In this document: piece after piece, positions 34,733 through 43,741 of the stretch
Position numbering within the stretch: the first letter of the stretch is position 1
How the letters are laid out: each line of letters opens with the position of its first letter
NCBI RefSeq assembly: GCF_001424665.1
Contig: NZ_LMQS01000002.1
Coordinates: 578,289-642,288, forward strand
Source: Methylophilus sp. Leaf416
Lineage (GTDB): Bacteria > Pseudomonadota > Gammaproteobacteria > Burkholderiales > Methylophilaceae
DNA length: 64,000 bases
Reading direction: 5' to 3'
Translations under genes and position numbers: made by a program
Notes under the pieces: generated by a model
Databases searched by the model: none
Told to the model about the DNA's origin: nothing
Seen by the model: the letters and a program-made list of their open reading frames with translations, nothing else

Positions 34733-34755
34733 CAATAAATTCCGCTATCGAATTC

Positions 34756-35394
34756 ATGCCCCCAAAAGTAAAAACAGATGCTGAAAAACTGGCTATCCGC
34801 ACTGTCATCATTGATGCGGCACGAGACTTGTTTATTCATCACGGGGTAGATGCAGTGACCATGCGAGGCGTGGCTAACAAGATCGGCTATTCAGCCACCA
34901 GCATCTACCTTTACTTCAGTGACAAGGAACAATTACTACGTGCAGTAGTGGATGCCGACGCCCTTAAGCTGGCACAGGCGCTGCACTCAACTTTAGCCAT
35001 CAGCGATCCGCTGGAACGGTTTTTGCAGTTTGCCCAGCATTATGTGCAGTTTGCGCTGGCTAACCCCAATCATTACCGCATGATGTTTATGACGCCACAT
35101 CTTCCTTGCGACCCGGCCTTGTCAAGCATTGAACAACATAACCCTGAACAGGATGGCTATGCCCAGCTCATAGGTGTGGCTACCAGCGCTTGCGCAGCCG
35201 GCATATTTAAAGATGAATTTAATCATCCTGTTCTCCTGGCACAAACCGTATGGGCATCCATGCATGGGTTGTGCGCATTGCAGATCAACATGGCCGATGA
35301 TGCCTGGATCAATTGGCAGCCAATCGAAGCCCGTATCGATTTCATGATGCGCATGTGTTTACAAGGATTGTTGAAAGTTACTCCACATGAATAA
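34756..35394 (+). CDS. TetR-family repressor of the RND pump
   Basis: 212 aa from the ATG at 34756. The longer frame from 34693 begins in the promoter/operator, so it is not used. HTH in residues ~15-60 (AARDLFIHHGVDAVTMRGVA, NKIGYSATSIYLYFSDKEQL), then a ligand-binding helical domain. It overlaps the adaptor gene by 8 bp, so it is the first gene of the pump operon and probably controls itself and the pump through the tandem palindromes upstream. Confidence 0.9.
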   Translation: MPPKVKTDAEKLAIRTVIIDAARDLFIHHGVDAVTMRGVANKIGYSATSIYLYFSDKEQLLRAVVDADALKLAQALHSTLAISDPLERFLQFAQHYVQFALANPNHYRMMFMTPHLPCDPALSSIEQHNPEQDGYAQLIGVATSACAAGIFKDEFNHPVLLAQTVWASMHGLCALQINMADDAWINWQPIEARIDFMMRMCLQGLLKVTPHE

Positions 35395-36466
35395 CGCTTT
35401 TTTACTTACGTTATGCTTCAGCCTTCTACTGGGTGCCTGCCACAAGGAAAACCAGGAAGTTGCCGCCCCACGCCCGGTATGGGTGATGAAGGTGGGTACT
35501 ACAGATACTCATGCAAGTGGAAGTTACACCGGTGAAGTTCGCTCGCGCTACGAATCCAGCATCGGCTTCCGCATTGCCGGCAAGATTACTTCTCGTGATG
35601 TGAATGTGGGAGACATGGTTAAGAAAGGCCAGTTGATTGCACGGCTGGACCCGAATGATTCCCGGCTTAACGCGCAGGCAGCCAGTGCCGAGGTGCAGAC
35701 TGCGCAGGCCAACCTGTCACTGGCAAAATCAGAACTAGCCCGTCGCGAGCAGCTTTACCAAAAACAATTCATTTCCAAATCCGCACTGGAAAGCTACGAG
35801 ACCCAGGTCAAAACCTCGCAGGCTCGCCTGGCACAAGCCCAATCGCAAGCGGCAGTCAGCCAGCACCAAACCGCCTACACACAATTACTCGCTGATCGTG
35901 AAGGGGTAATCGGCATGATTCAGGCAGAGCCCGGACAAGTGGTTGCCGCCGGGCAGACCGTTGCGCAGATTTATGATTTGCAGACACTTGAAATCCAGAT
36001 TTCTGTACCGGAAACCACCATAGCGGAGCTGAAGATCGGGGATACGGCACTGGTCACGCTTAAGGAATCAGCACAGCCATATACCGGACGTATCCGTGAA
36101 ATTTCACCAGCGGCTAACAGCCAGACACATGCTTTTGATTTACGTATCCAGCTACTCAATATTGATCATCGCATCAAGCTGGGAATGACTGCAGACGTAA
36201 TGTTCTCTGAGGCGAATACCGCGCAAAAAATTATCGTCCCTTCCACCGCGGTGACGCAAAATGGTCAACAAGCAGCAGTCTGGGTAATTGATCCGCAACA
36301 GCAAGTACATCTGCGCCCGGTCACGACCGGCTTACTCAGCGAACAAGGGATAGAAATTACTTCTGGCCTGCAAGCAGGCGAAATTATCGCTACTATCGGC
36401 GTGCATACATTGACCGAAGGCATGCAAGTACAAGCGGTGACGCCTGCACCCGAGGTGCTTCGCTAA
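35387..36466 (+). CDS. RND efflux periplasmic adaptor (lipoprotein)
   Basis: 359-aa membrane-fusion protein joining the inner-membrane pump to a TolC channel. A lipobox is present (LLLGACHKE, Cys as +1), then the barrel/lipoyl parts (GFRIAGKITSRDVNVGDMVKK), an alpha-hairpin coiled coil (about residues 100-165, rich in A/Q/S), and the second lipoyl half (GVIGMIQAEPGQVVAAGQTV). Its stop is directly followed by the pump ATG. Confidence 0.93.
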   Translation: MNNAFLLTLCFSLLLGACHKENQEVAAPRPVWVMKVGTTDTHASGSYTGEVRSRYESSIGFRIAGKITSRDVNVGDMVKKGQLIARLDPNDSRLNAQAASAEVQTAQANLSLAKSELARREQLYQKQFISKSALESYETQVKTSQARLAQAQSQAAVSQHQTAYTQLLADREGVIGMIQAEPGQVVAAGQTVAQIYDLQTLEIQISVPETTIAELKIGDTALVTLKESAQPYTGRIREISPAANSQTHAFDLRIQLLNIDHRIKLGMTADVMFSEANTAQKIIVPSTAVTQNGQQAAVWVIDPQQQVHLRPVTTGLLSEQGIEITSGLQAGEIIATIGVHTLTEGMQVQAVTPAPEVLR

Positions 36467-39400
36467 ATGACTGCACCTAATATGCCGGATAACCAGCAGC
36501 ACCCAGAGCTACACCAGCGCTTTAACCTCTCGACCTGGGCATTGAAAAATCAGGCCTTGGTGCTGTATTTTATTATCCTGACGCTGATAGGCGGTGTACT
36601 GGCGTATACCCACCTCGGGCAATCTGAAGACCCGCCATTTACTTTCAAGGTCATGCTGGTCCGCGCCAGCTGGCCAGGGGCCTCAGCCCAGGAAGTCGAG
36701 CAGCAAGTCACTGACAGGATAGAGAAAAAACTGCAGGAAATTCCCTCTATCGATTACACCAGCAGCTATTCAAGACCTGGTGAATCGGTGGTTTTCATTG
36801 TGATCCGTGATAATACTTTCTCGGAGAAGATTCCCGAATTATGGTATCAAATACGTAAAAAGATAGGCGATATCCGCCACACTTTTCCCGGCGACCTGCA
36901 AAGCCTGACCTTTAACGATGAGTTCAGTGATGTCTACGGCACTATGTACGCCATCACGGCCGATGGCCTTAACCCGCAGCAACTGAAACGGCAGGCTGAA
37001 TGGGTACGGTCACGCCTGCTCAAACTACCAGATGTGGAAAAAGTCGATCTCTTCGGTGAACAGCCACAGAAAATTATTATCGAGATCTCCAACCAGAAAC
37101 TGACCTCGCTGGGAATCAGTCCGGCCCAACTGGCGCAGATGCTGAAACAGCAAAACACAGTCATCGGTTCAGGCACATTTGATGCAGGGCCGGAACGCAT
37201 CAGGCTCAGCGTGAGCGGGCGCTTACAAACACTGGAAGATTTGCGACAGTTTCCTATTCGCGCCGGTAATCAAAACCTGACCCTGGGGGAGATTGCTACC
37301 ATCAAACGCGGTTACGCTGACCCGCCTTCGCAACGCATACACTTCAACGGTCAGTCGGCATTATTGATTGGTGTCAGCATGCAGCAAGGCGGCGATGTGA
37401 TTGCACTGGGTGAAGCGTTGCAACAAAACATCACCAGCGTACAAAAACAGCTTCCGGTAGGTGTGCAACTGCACTCTGTGACGTCACAGCCGGATATTGT
37501 CCAGCACTCGGTACAAGACTTTGTACATTCCCTGACCGAAGCCTTGATCATTGTGCTGGCTGTCAGCCTGCTCTCTCTAGGCTGGCGGACCGGCATCGTG
37601 GTCGCGGTGGCAATCCCGATCGTACTCGCAGGCACTTTCCTGATGATGGACTGGTTTGGCATAGGCTTGCACAAAATCTCGCTAGGGGCCTTGATTCTGG
37701 CATTGGGCTTGTTGGTGGATGATGCCATTATCGCGGTAGAGATGATGGCATCGAAAATGGAACAGGGCTGGGCGCGTATGGACGCGGCCTCATTTGCATT
37801 CACCTCCACCGCGATGCCTATGCTGACCGGCACGCTGGTCACTGTAGCCGGTTTTTTGCCTATTGCTATCGCGGTGTCCTCAACCGGAGAATATACCCGT
37901 TCCATTTTCCAGGTATCTGCAATCGCGTTGACTTTATCGTGGGTGGCTGCGGTGATCGTCGTGCCGTTTTTAGGCTATCACCTGTTACCTGATGCTGCAC
38001 AACAAACCAGTGCGCCTGGCGGAGTAATGCAAAAAATAAAGTATTTCCTGGGTTTTAAAAACAAGCCTGAAAGCGAAGCAAGCGCTCACCACCACGATAT
38101 CTATGAGACCAAATTTTACAAGCGCCTGCAGGGTATTGTCAGCTGGTGTGTGATGCACAAAGGTATTGTGATTATCGCCACTATCATTCTGTTTGTAGTG
38201 TCCATGTTCAGTTTTGGCAAGGTACAACAGCAGTTTTTCCCAGACTCCACCCGGCTGGAAATTGTGGTCGATTTGCGCCTGGCCGAAAATGCCAGTGACC
38301 AGTCCACCGATGAGGCGGTGAAAAAGCTTGAGCATTGGTTACAGCAATGGCAAAAAAATCATGCGCCGGTACAAAATGTAGTGTCTTATGTCGGCTCAGG
38401 AGCCCCGCGTTACTATTTGCCCCTGGATGTGCAACTGCCTCATCGCGCGTTTGCGCAACTGGTGATTCTCTGTGACAACTTACACCAGCGGGAATCTTTA
38501 CGTAACGACCTGCTGACATTGTTCGAACATGACTTCCCGCAACTGCGTGCGTCTATCCTGCGGCTGGAAAATGGTCCGCCAGTGGGTTTCCCGGTGCAAT
38601 TTCGTGTCGACGGCCAGAATCTGCAGGCAATCAGGGAGGTTGCACACAAGATTGCCGATGCCATGCGCGCCAACCCACATTTGCGTAATGTACAGCTAGG
38701 CTGGGAAGAGCCAAGTAAAGTGATTCATGTGGATATCGACCAGCACAAAGCCAGGCTGTTAGGGGTGAGTTCGCCCGATATCGCGCAATTGCTGAATACG
38801 CAGTATTACGAACAAGTAGTCAGCGAATTCAGGGAAGGCAATGAACGGATAGACCTGGTGATGCGCAGTACCGGGGCAGAACACAGCAAGCTCTCGCAAC
38901 TGGCGCAACTCACGGTATTAAGCCAGCGTGGCGAGCGTGTCCCCCTGGCGCAGGTTGCCAATATCCATGACGGGTTTGAAGAAGGCGTGATCTGGCGGCG
39001 TAATCGCGTGCCTTCGCTCACGGTGCGCGCCCACTTGCGAGGCAATATGCAAGCGCCGGTAGTGTCTACACAAATCACGCAAGCGATTCAGCCCATATTG
39101 CAGAAGCTGCCTGCTGGCGTGACTGTAGAAACTGGCGGCGCGATAGAAGAATCAGCCAAAGGTGCCAAATCAGTGGCCAAAGGTGTGCCCTTGTTTTTCG
39201 CGGCGGTTTTTACTTTACTGATGCTGCAGTTACGCAGTATCTCGAATGTTTTACTGGTGGTGCTCACTGCCCCATTAGGGATGATAGGCATCACCTTCGC
39301 CCTGTTGTTGTTTAATATGCCGTTTGGCTTTGTGGCCATGCTCGGCAGCATTGCATTATCCGGCATGATCATGCGCAACTCGGTGATTCTGGTCGACCAG

Positions 39401-39655
39401 ATTAACCAGGATATCGAAGAAGGTGCTTCGCTGGAACAGGCAGTTGTGCAATCTACCGTACGCCGCTTCCGACCTATCGTGCTCACTGCCGCCGCTGCCA
39501 TTTTGGCGATGATTCCGCTGACACGCAGTGTGTTCTTCGGACCGATGGCTGTCGCCATTATGGGCGGCTTGGCAGTGGCTACTGTGCTTACCATTTTGTT
39601 TGTACCAGCCCTGTATACATTCTGGGCAAGGCTTACCGCAAGAACCGCGAAATGA
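36467..39655 (+). CDS. RND efflux transporter permease
   Basis: 1,062-aa inner-membrane proton/drug antiporter of the AcrB superfamily. TM1 is near residue 30 (LVLYFIILTLIGGVLAYTHL), with a first big periplasmic loop and the TM4 proton-relay region (LGALILALGLLVDDAIIAVEMM) where the paired aspartates are visible. A second large loop and the C-terminal TM set (GSIALSGMIMRNSVILVDQI) follow. It belongs to the heavy branch nearest to uncharacterised AcrB/MexF-like pumps. Preceded by adaptor and TetR. tolC is ~790 bp further on, after pcm, so the tripartite pump may use it. Confidence 0.95.
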   Translation: MTAPNMPDNQQHPELHQRFNLSTWALKNQALVLYFIILTLIGGVLAYTHLGQSEDPPFTFKVMLVRASWPGASAQEVEQQVTDRIEKKLQEIPSIDYTSSYSRPGESVVFIVIRDNTFSEKIPELWYQIRKKIGDIRHTFPGDLQSLTFNDEFSDVYGTMYAITADGLNPQQLKRQAEWVRSRLLKLPDVEKVDLFGEQPQKIIIEISNQKLTSLGISPAQLAQMLKQQNTVIGSGTFDAGPERIRLSVSGRLQTLEDLRQFPIRAGNQNLTLGEIATIKRGYADPPSQRIHFNGQSALLIGVSMQQGGDVIALGEALQQNITSVQKQLPVGVQLHSVTSQPDIVQHSVQDFVHSLTEALIIVLAVSLLSLGWRTGIVVAVAIPIVLAGTFLMMDWFGIGLHKISLGALILALGLLVDDAIIAVEMMASKMEQGWARMDAASFAFTSTAMPMLTGTLVTVAGFLPIAIAVSSTGEYTRSIFQVSAIALTLSWVAAVIVVPFLGYHLLPDAAQQTSAPGGVMQKIKYFLGFKNKPESEASAHHHDIYETKFYKRLQGIVSWCVMHKGIVIIATIILFVVSMFSFGKVQQQFFPDSTRLEIVVDLRLAENASDQSTDEAVKKLEHWLQQWQKNHAPVQNVVSYVGSGAPRYYLPLDVQLPHRAFAQLVILCDNLHQRESLRNDLLTLFEHDFPQLRASILRLENGPPVGFPVQFRVDGQNLQAIREVAHKIADAMRANPHLRNVQLGWEEPSKVIHVDIDQHKARLLGVSSPDIAQLLNTQYYEQVVSEFREGNERIDLVMRSTGAEHSKLSQLAQLTVLSQRGERVPLAQVANIHDGFEEGVIWRRNRVPSLTVRAHLRGNMQAPVVSTQITQAIQPILQKLPAGVTVETGGAIEESAKGAKSVAKGVPLFFAAVFTLLMLQLRSISNVLLVVLTAPLGMIGITFALLLFNMPFGFVAMLGSIALSGMIMRNSVILVDQINQDIEEGASLEQAVVQSTVRRFRPIVLTAAAAILAMIPLTRSVFFGPMAVAIMGGLAVATVLTILFVPALYTFWARLTARTAK

Positions 39656-39775
39656 TGACGCAATAAACTATAATACTGAGACCAGACAGGCATTAAATGC
39701 AGGGCAGGATTTAAAAGGTAATTGCCTTGAATTCTGCAACTAGATGGACATTGAACTTACACACAGGACTAGACC

Positions 39776-40432
39776 ATGACAGACCAGGCAACCGCACGTT
39801 TTAACATGATTGAGCAACAGATCCGCACCTGGGAGGTGCTGGACCCTAAAGTACTGGCAACACTCAACAGTATCCCGCGTGAAAACTTTGTCCCGGATGC
39901 TTATCGCGGGCTGGCCTTTGCCGACATTGAGATTCCCTTGGCGCATGATCAGCAAATGCTGAGCCCTAAAGTGGAAGGCCGTTTTTTACAGGCTTTGCAA
40001 TTGCAGGCGACGGACAAAGTATTACTGATAGGCGCTGGCAGTGGCTATTTGGCAGCCTTGATGGCGCAACACGCTGCGCAAGTGACCGCGCTTGAGATAT
40101 TCCCTGACTTGTGTGAATTAGCCAGCCAGAACCTGAGCAAACAAGGCATCCAGAATGTGCAGGTGATAGAAGCTGATGGTCATAGCGGATTGGAATCCAA
40201 TGCGCCGTTTGACGCGATTGTGTTTACTGCCTCAAGCCCTGTAGAGGCTGAAGGCGTCCGTCGCCAGCTGAGCATAGGTGGTCGCATGTTGATTGTGCTG
40301 GGTAAAGCCCCGGTCATGCAGGCAACCTTGATCCAGCGCCTGGCAGAGCACAGCTACAAACAGGACGTGCTGTTTGAGACCAGCCTGACTGAAATGCAGA
40401 ACGCACCGCAAGCACAAGCATTCTCTTTCTAA
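39776..40432 (+). CDS. pcm: Protein-L-isoaspartate O-methyltransferase
   Basis: 218-aa SAM-dependent enzyme that starts repair of isoaspartyl residues in aged proteins. Family signature: the N-terminal ARFNMIEQQIRTWEVLDPKV, IPRENFVPDAYRGLAFADIE, the SAM loop VLLIGAGSGYLAALMA, and GGRMLIVLG. It lies between the RND permease and tolC and is separated from tolC by 16 bp, an arrangement common in betaproteobacteria. Confidence 0.92.
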   Translation: MTDQATARFNMIEQQIRTWEVLDPKVLATLNSIPRENFVPDAYRGLAFADIEIPLAHDQQMLSPKVEGRFLQALQLQATDKVLLIGAGSGYLAALMAQHAAQVTALEIFPDLCELASQNLSKQGIQNVQVIEADGHSGLESNAPFDAIVFTASSPVEAEGVRRQLSIGGRMLIVLGKAPVMQATLIQRLAEHSYKQDVLFETSLTEMQNAPQAQAFSF

Positions 40433-40448
40433 GCTACATTAACGCGCT

Positions 40449-41786
40449 ATGAATATCTTGTCACGGGTTTTGCTACTGACCGCCTTGTGCATACCGCAAG
40501 CCATTCTGGCAGCGTCACAAAGCTTGATGGACGTGTATCAGGAAGCCAAAGCCAATGACCCGGTGCTCGCTTCTGCTGGGAGTGCGAATCAGGCCGCGCA
40601 GGAAATCATAGAACAAGCCAAGGCCGGCTATCGGCCTTCAGTTAATTTTCTGGCGGGCGCCAATGCCAACCGTACCGATTTAAAGATTATTGGTAGTCCG
40701 GCGCCTTTCCCCGGCGGACGCAATAACTTTGAAGGCTACCAGGCCCAGCTGCAAGCCAGGCAACCAATCTTTCGCAAAGAAAACCTGGAACGCATAGACC
40801 AGAGCAAAGTGCAGGTCAGCATTGCAGACAAGCAATATCACCTTGCCCAGCAAGGGCTGATGTTGCGCACTACGCAGGCTTACTTTGATATGTTGCTTGC
40901 GCAAGATCGCATCACCTTGATCGAAGCGCAGAAAAAAGCCATTCAACGCCAGTTGCAACAGGCGAATGCGAATTTTGAAGTAGGTACCGCCACCGTGACC
41001 GATGTCAATGAAGCGCAGGCGCGTTATGACCTGATTGCCGCACAAGAACTTTCTGCGCTAAATGACATGGAAATTGCCAGACGCAGCCTGCAGGCGATCA
41101 CAGGCAAACTGCCGGAGCAACTCGCAAGCGTTCGCGAAGATATACAGGTCACACCCAATCTGAAAGCCATGCAGGAGTGGCAGGATGTCACCAATGCCAG
41201 CAACCTCAATATCCAGATCCAGCAGGAAACCGTGCAGGTCAGTGAAAAAGACATTGAAATTGCGCGGGCCGGACATTACCCGGCAGTAGATGCGGTTGCC
41301 AGCTACCAGGATAGTTACAGCAATGGCGGCCAGTACGGGTTTGGCGGCGACCTGAAAAGCGCCAGTATTGGTGTGGAAGTCTCCATGCCACTATACCAGG
41401 GCGGCGCCATTACCTCCCGCGTGCGACAGGCCGCTTTAAACCGGCAAAAAGCACTGGATGACTTGCAGAATGCATTGCGCCAGACCACACTGGAAACCCA
41501 GCGCGCCTATTTGAACCTGAATACCAGCATCGCCCAAGTGAAAGCGCTGGAGCAGGCGCTCAAAAGTAGCCAGAGCCAGATGGACTCCACCCAGCTAGGT
41601 TACGAAGTCGGTATACGCACCAGCGTAGATGTGCTCAACGCACAACAGCAATATTTCAGCGCCAACCGTGACTTATTGCAGGCGCGCTACAACTATCTGG
41701 CCAATATCATCCGCCTCAAAACCGCCAGTGGCATTGTATCGGAAGCGGATTTGCGGGATATAGACCAGCAATTGGCAAGGAAATAG
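40449..41786 (+). CDS. tolC: TolC-family outer-membrane channel
   Basis: 445 aa with a signal peptide (to PQAILA) and two outer-membrane-efflux repeats, each starting in a long coiled-coil region (SLMDVYQEAKANDPVLASAG and LNIQIQQETVQVSEKDIEIA). Conserved G-x-R-T-S-V-D-V-L-N-A-Q-Q near the C-terminus (YEVGIRTSVDVLNAQQQYF) is typical of TolC proper. It would form the exit duct for the RND pump above and for type I secretion. Located right after pcm. Confidence 0.93.
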   Translation: MNILSRVLLLTALCIPQAILAASQSLMDVYQEAKANDPVLASAGSANQAAQEIIEQAKAGYRPSVNFLAGANANRTDLKIIGSPAPFPGGRNNFEGYQAQLQARQPIFRKENLERIDQSKVQVSIADKQYHLAQQGLMLRTTQAYFDMLLAQDRITLIEAQKKAIQRQLQQANANFEVGTATVTDVNEAQARYDLIAAQELSALNDMEIARRSLQAITGKLPEQLASVREDIQVTPNLKAMQEWQDVTNASNLNIQIQQETVQVSEKDIEIARAGHYPAVDAVASYQDSYSNGGQYGFGGDLKSASIGVEVSMPLYQGGAITSRVRQAALNRQKALDDLQNALRQTTLETQRAYLNLNTSIAQVKALEQALKSSQSQMDSTQLGYEVGIRTSVDVLNAQQQYFSANRDLLQARYNYLANIIRLKTASGIVSEADLRDIDQQLARK

Positions 41787-41787
41787 T

Positions 41788-42342
41788 ATGAATACCATCA
41801 TAGCAAGCACGGACGCCGTCTGGATGCTGGTCGATGTGCAAACACGCTTATGTGCAGTCATGCAAAAAGACGCCATGTCAGCCGTGGTGAATAACATTCA
41901 GCGCCTGATCCAGGGCGCACAACTCCTCAATATTCCCCTATGGGTGACTGAGCAGTATCCGGAAAAACTGGGCGAAACGCTGCCGGAATTGCAGGCTTTG
42001 TTACCAGAGTACACACCACGTTTCGGCAAGCTGGCTTTCTCCGCCTGGCATGAAGCAGCCTTGCAGGAATCTTCCGTCAGCGTCGCACCACAAGTTGTAC
42101 TGTTTGGCTTGGAAGCCCACATCTGTGTATTGCAAACCGCATTAGATGCACTGGCTTCCGGCAAGCAGGTATTTGTGGTTGAAGACGCAGTGATCTCACG
42201 CAATGAAGCCCATCGTTTAAATGCGTTGGCGAGATTACAGGCAGCAGGTTGCATCATTACCAATACTGAATCTGTGTTATTCGAGCCTATGCAAGGTGCA
42301 ACGCATCCGCAATTCAAAGCGATCTCTGGGCTGATTCGCTAA
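41788..42342 (+). CDS. Isochorismatase-family cysteine hydrolase
   Basis: 184 aa, YcaC-like member. Catalytic residues are in view: Asp in WMLVDVQTRL, and the nucleophile Cys in LFGLEAHICVLQTALDAL after a cis-peptide region. Starts 1 bp after the tolC stop. Substrate unknown. Confidence 0.88.
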   Translation: MNTIIASTDAVWMLVDVQTRLCAVMQKDAMSAVVNNIQRLIQGAQLLNIPLWVTEQYPEKLGETLPELQALLPEYTPRFGKLAFSAWHEAALQESSVSVAPQVVLFGLEAHICVLQTALDALASGKQVFVVEDAVISRNEAHRLNALARLQAAGCIITNTESVLFEPMQGATHPQFKAISGLIR

Positions 42343-42359
42343 CTAGACTTACTGCAAAA

Positions 42360-42698
42360 ATGAATCAAATCGAATGGAGTGACTTCACCAAAGTAGAGTT
42401 ACGCGTGGGACGCGTACTTTCTGCAGAGATATTTCCCGAAGCGCGTAAACCCGCCTATAAGTTACAAATCGATTTTGGTGCTGAGATTGGTATCCGCAAA
42501 TCCAGTGCCCAAATCACAGCGCACTACACCCCGGAAGTACTGGTAGGAAAACTGGTCGTCGCGGTGGTCAATTTCCCCCTTAAACAAATTGGGCCGTTTA
42601 TGTCTGAATGCCTGGTCACTGGCTTTCACGATGCGGAAGGCAATGTCACATTGTGCATGCCGGAACATGAAGTGCCTTTAGGTAGCAAATTGCTGTAA
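42360..42698 (+). CDS. csaA: CsaA-like tRNA-binding protein
   Basis: 112 aa, a single tRNA_bind (OB-fold) domain with FTKVELRVGRVLSAEIFPEA and KPAYKLQIDFG, followed by the KSSAQITAHYTPEVLVGKLV and VAVVNFPLKQIGPFMSECL features seen in CsaA, a chaperone-like protein. Nearby genes suggest no pathway. Confidence 0.9.
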   Translation: MNQIEWSDFTKVELRVGRVLSAEIFPEARKPAYKLQIDFGAEIGIRKSSAQITAHYTPEVLVGKLVVAVVNFPLKQIGPFMSECLVTGFHDAEGNVTLCMPEHEVPLGSKLL

Positions 42699-42725
42699 CA
42701 CAAGACTTACAGAAGAAAGTCATCG

Positions 42726-43217
42726 ATGCATATCCGTGAAGCAACTCTGGAAGATTTTGAGCAGATCTGGCCATTTTTCCATGAGATCGTTTCTGCTGGT
42801 GAAACCTATGCCTACCCGCGTGACACAACCCGGGAACAGGCGATTACATTATGGATGGAGACGCCAAGAAAAACCTTTGTCGCAGAAGAAAACGGGCAGA
42901 TATTAGGTAGCTATTACATCAAAACCAACCAGCCTGGTGGCGGTGATCATGTCTGCAATTGCGGTTATATGGTGTCATCCACTGCGCGTGGTTTAGGTCT
43001 TGCGACAACCATGTGCGAGCACTCGCAGCAATTGGCAAAATCATTGGGTTACCAGGCCATGCAGTTCAACTTTGTTGCCTCCAGCAATGAAGGTGCTGTG
43101 CGCTTATGGACCAAACTGGGATTTGAAACAGTAGGCAGGTTGCCAAAAGCATTCAGACATCCCAGCAAAGGCTATGTCGATGCACTGGTGATGTACAAAT
43201 GGCTATCAGAACGATGA
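42726..43217 (+). CDS. GNAT-family N-acetyltransferase (chromosomal)
   Basis: 163 aa with the full GNAT core: IREATLEDFEQIWPFFHEIV at the start, the acetyl-CoA loop (VSSTARGLGLATTMCEHSQQ) and VRLWTKLGFETVGRLPKAF. Unlike the GNATs in the 14-kb element, its base composition matches the chromosome. Substrate not known. Confidence 0.9.
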   Translation: MHIREATLEDFEQIWPFFHEIVSAGETYAYPRDTTREQAITLWMETPRKTFVAEENGQILGSYYIKTNQPGGGDHVCNCGYMVSSTARGLGLATTMCEHSQQLAKSLGYQAMQFNFVASSNEGAVRLWTKLGFETVGRLPKAFRHPSKGYVDALVMYKWLSER

Positions 43218-43230
43218 AAGGAGAAAGGTC

Positions 43231-43578
43231 ATGACCTATAAAGGCAGCTGCCATTGCGGCAATATTGCATTTGAGGTGCAAGGTGAAATCACCAGCGCGT
43301 TAGCCTGTAACTGTTCCCTTTGTCAGCGCAAGGGGTCTTTGCTCTGGTTTGTACCCTTCACAGAATTAAAGTTGCTGACTCCTGAGTCCGCTATCAGCAC
43401 TTACACATTCAATAGACACGTCATCAAACATCATTTCTGTCCTATATGCGGCATTCACCCTTATGGTCAGGGTATGGATGCGAAAGGTAATGCCATGGCT
43501 GCTATCAATATCCGCTGCATTGAAGATATCGATCTGGGCAGTATCCCTGTGCAACATTACGATGGTCGTTCCGCTTAA
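43231..43578 (+). CDS. GFA-family (glutathione-dependent formaldehyde-activating-like) protein
   Basis: 115-aa zinc-binding protein. Cysteine motifs: GSCHCGNIAFEV, ACNCSLCQRKG and HFCPICGIHPYGQG. The family includes Gfa, linked to formaldehyde detoxification, but most members are of unknown role. In a methylotroph a formaldehyde link is attractive yet unproven. Confidence 0.88.
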   Translation: MTYKGSCHCGNIAFEVQGEITSALACNCSLCQRKGSLLWFVPFTELKLLTPESAISTYTFNRHVIKHHFCPICGIHPYGQGMDAKGNAMAAINIRCIEDIDLGSIPVQHYDGRSA

Positions 43579-43700
43579 CAAAGTGCTCCTCATAAGGAAT
43601 GGCCCTGAAATTTCCTTGCTCGTGTGATTACGATCCTCAACAGTTGGCGACATTATCTGCTCAGGATATCAGCGCGATTGCGCAAGCTTGTAAACTCAAT

Positions 43701-43728
43701 AAAAAAAGCCCGCTTGCGCGGGCTTTTT
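43701..43728. terminator. Bidirectional terminator between GFA gene and pnp
   Basis: AAAAAGCCCGC / GCGGGCTTTTT with loop TTGC and A/T tracts on both sides. Confidence 0.92.
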
Positions 43729-43741
43729 ACTTCACTGCTAA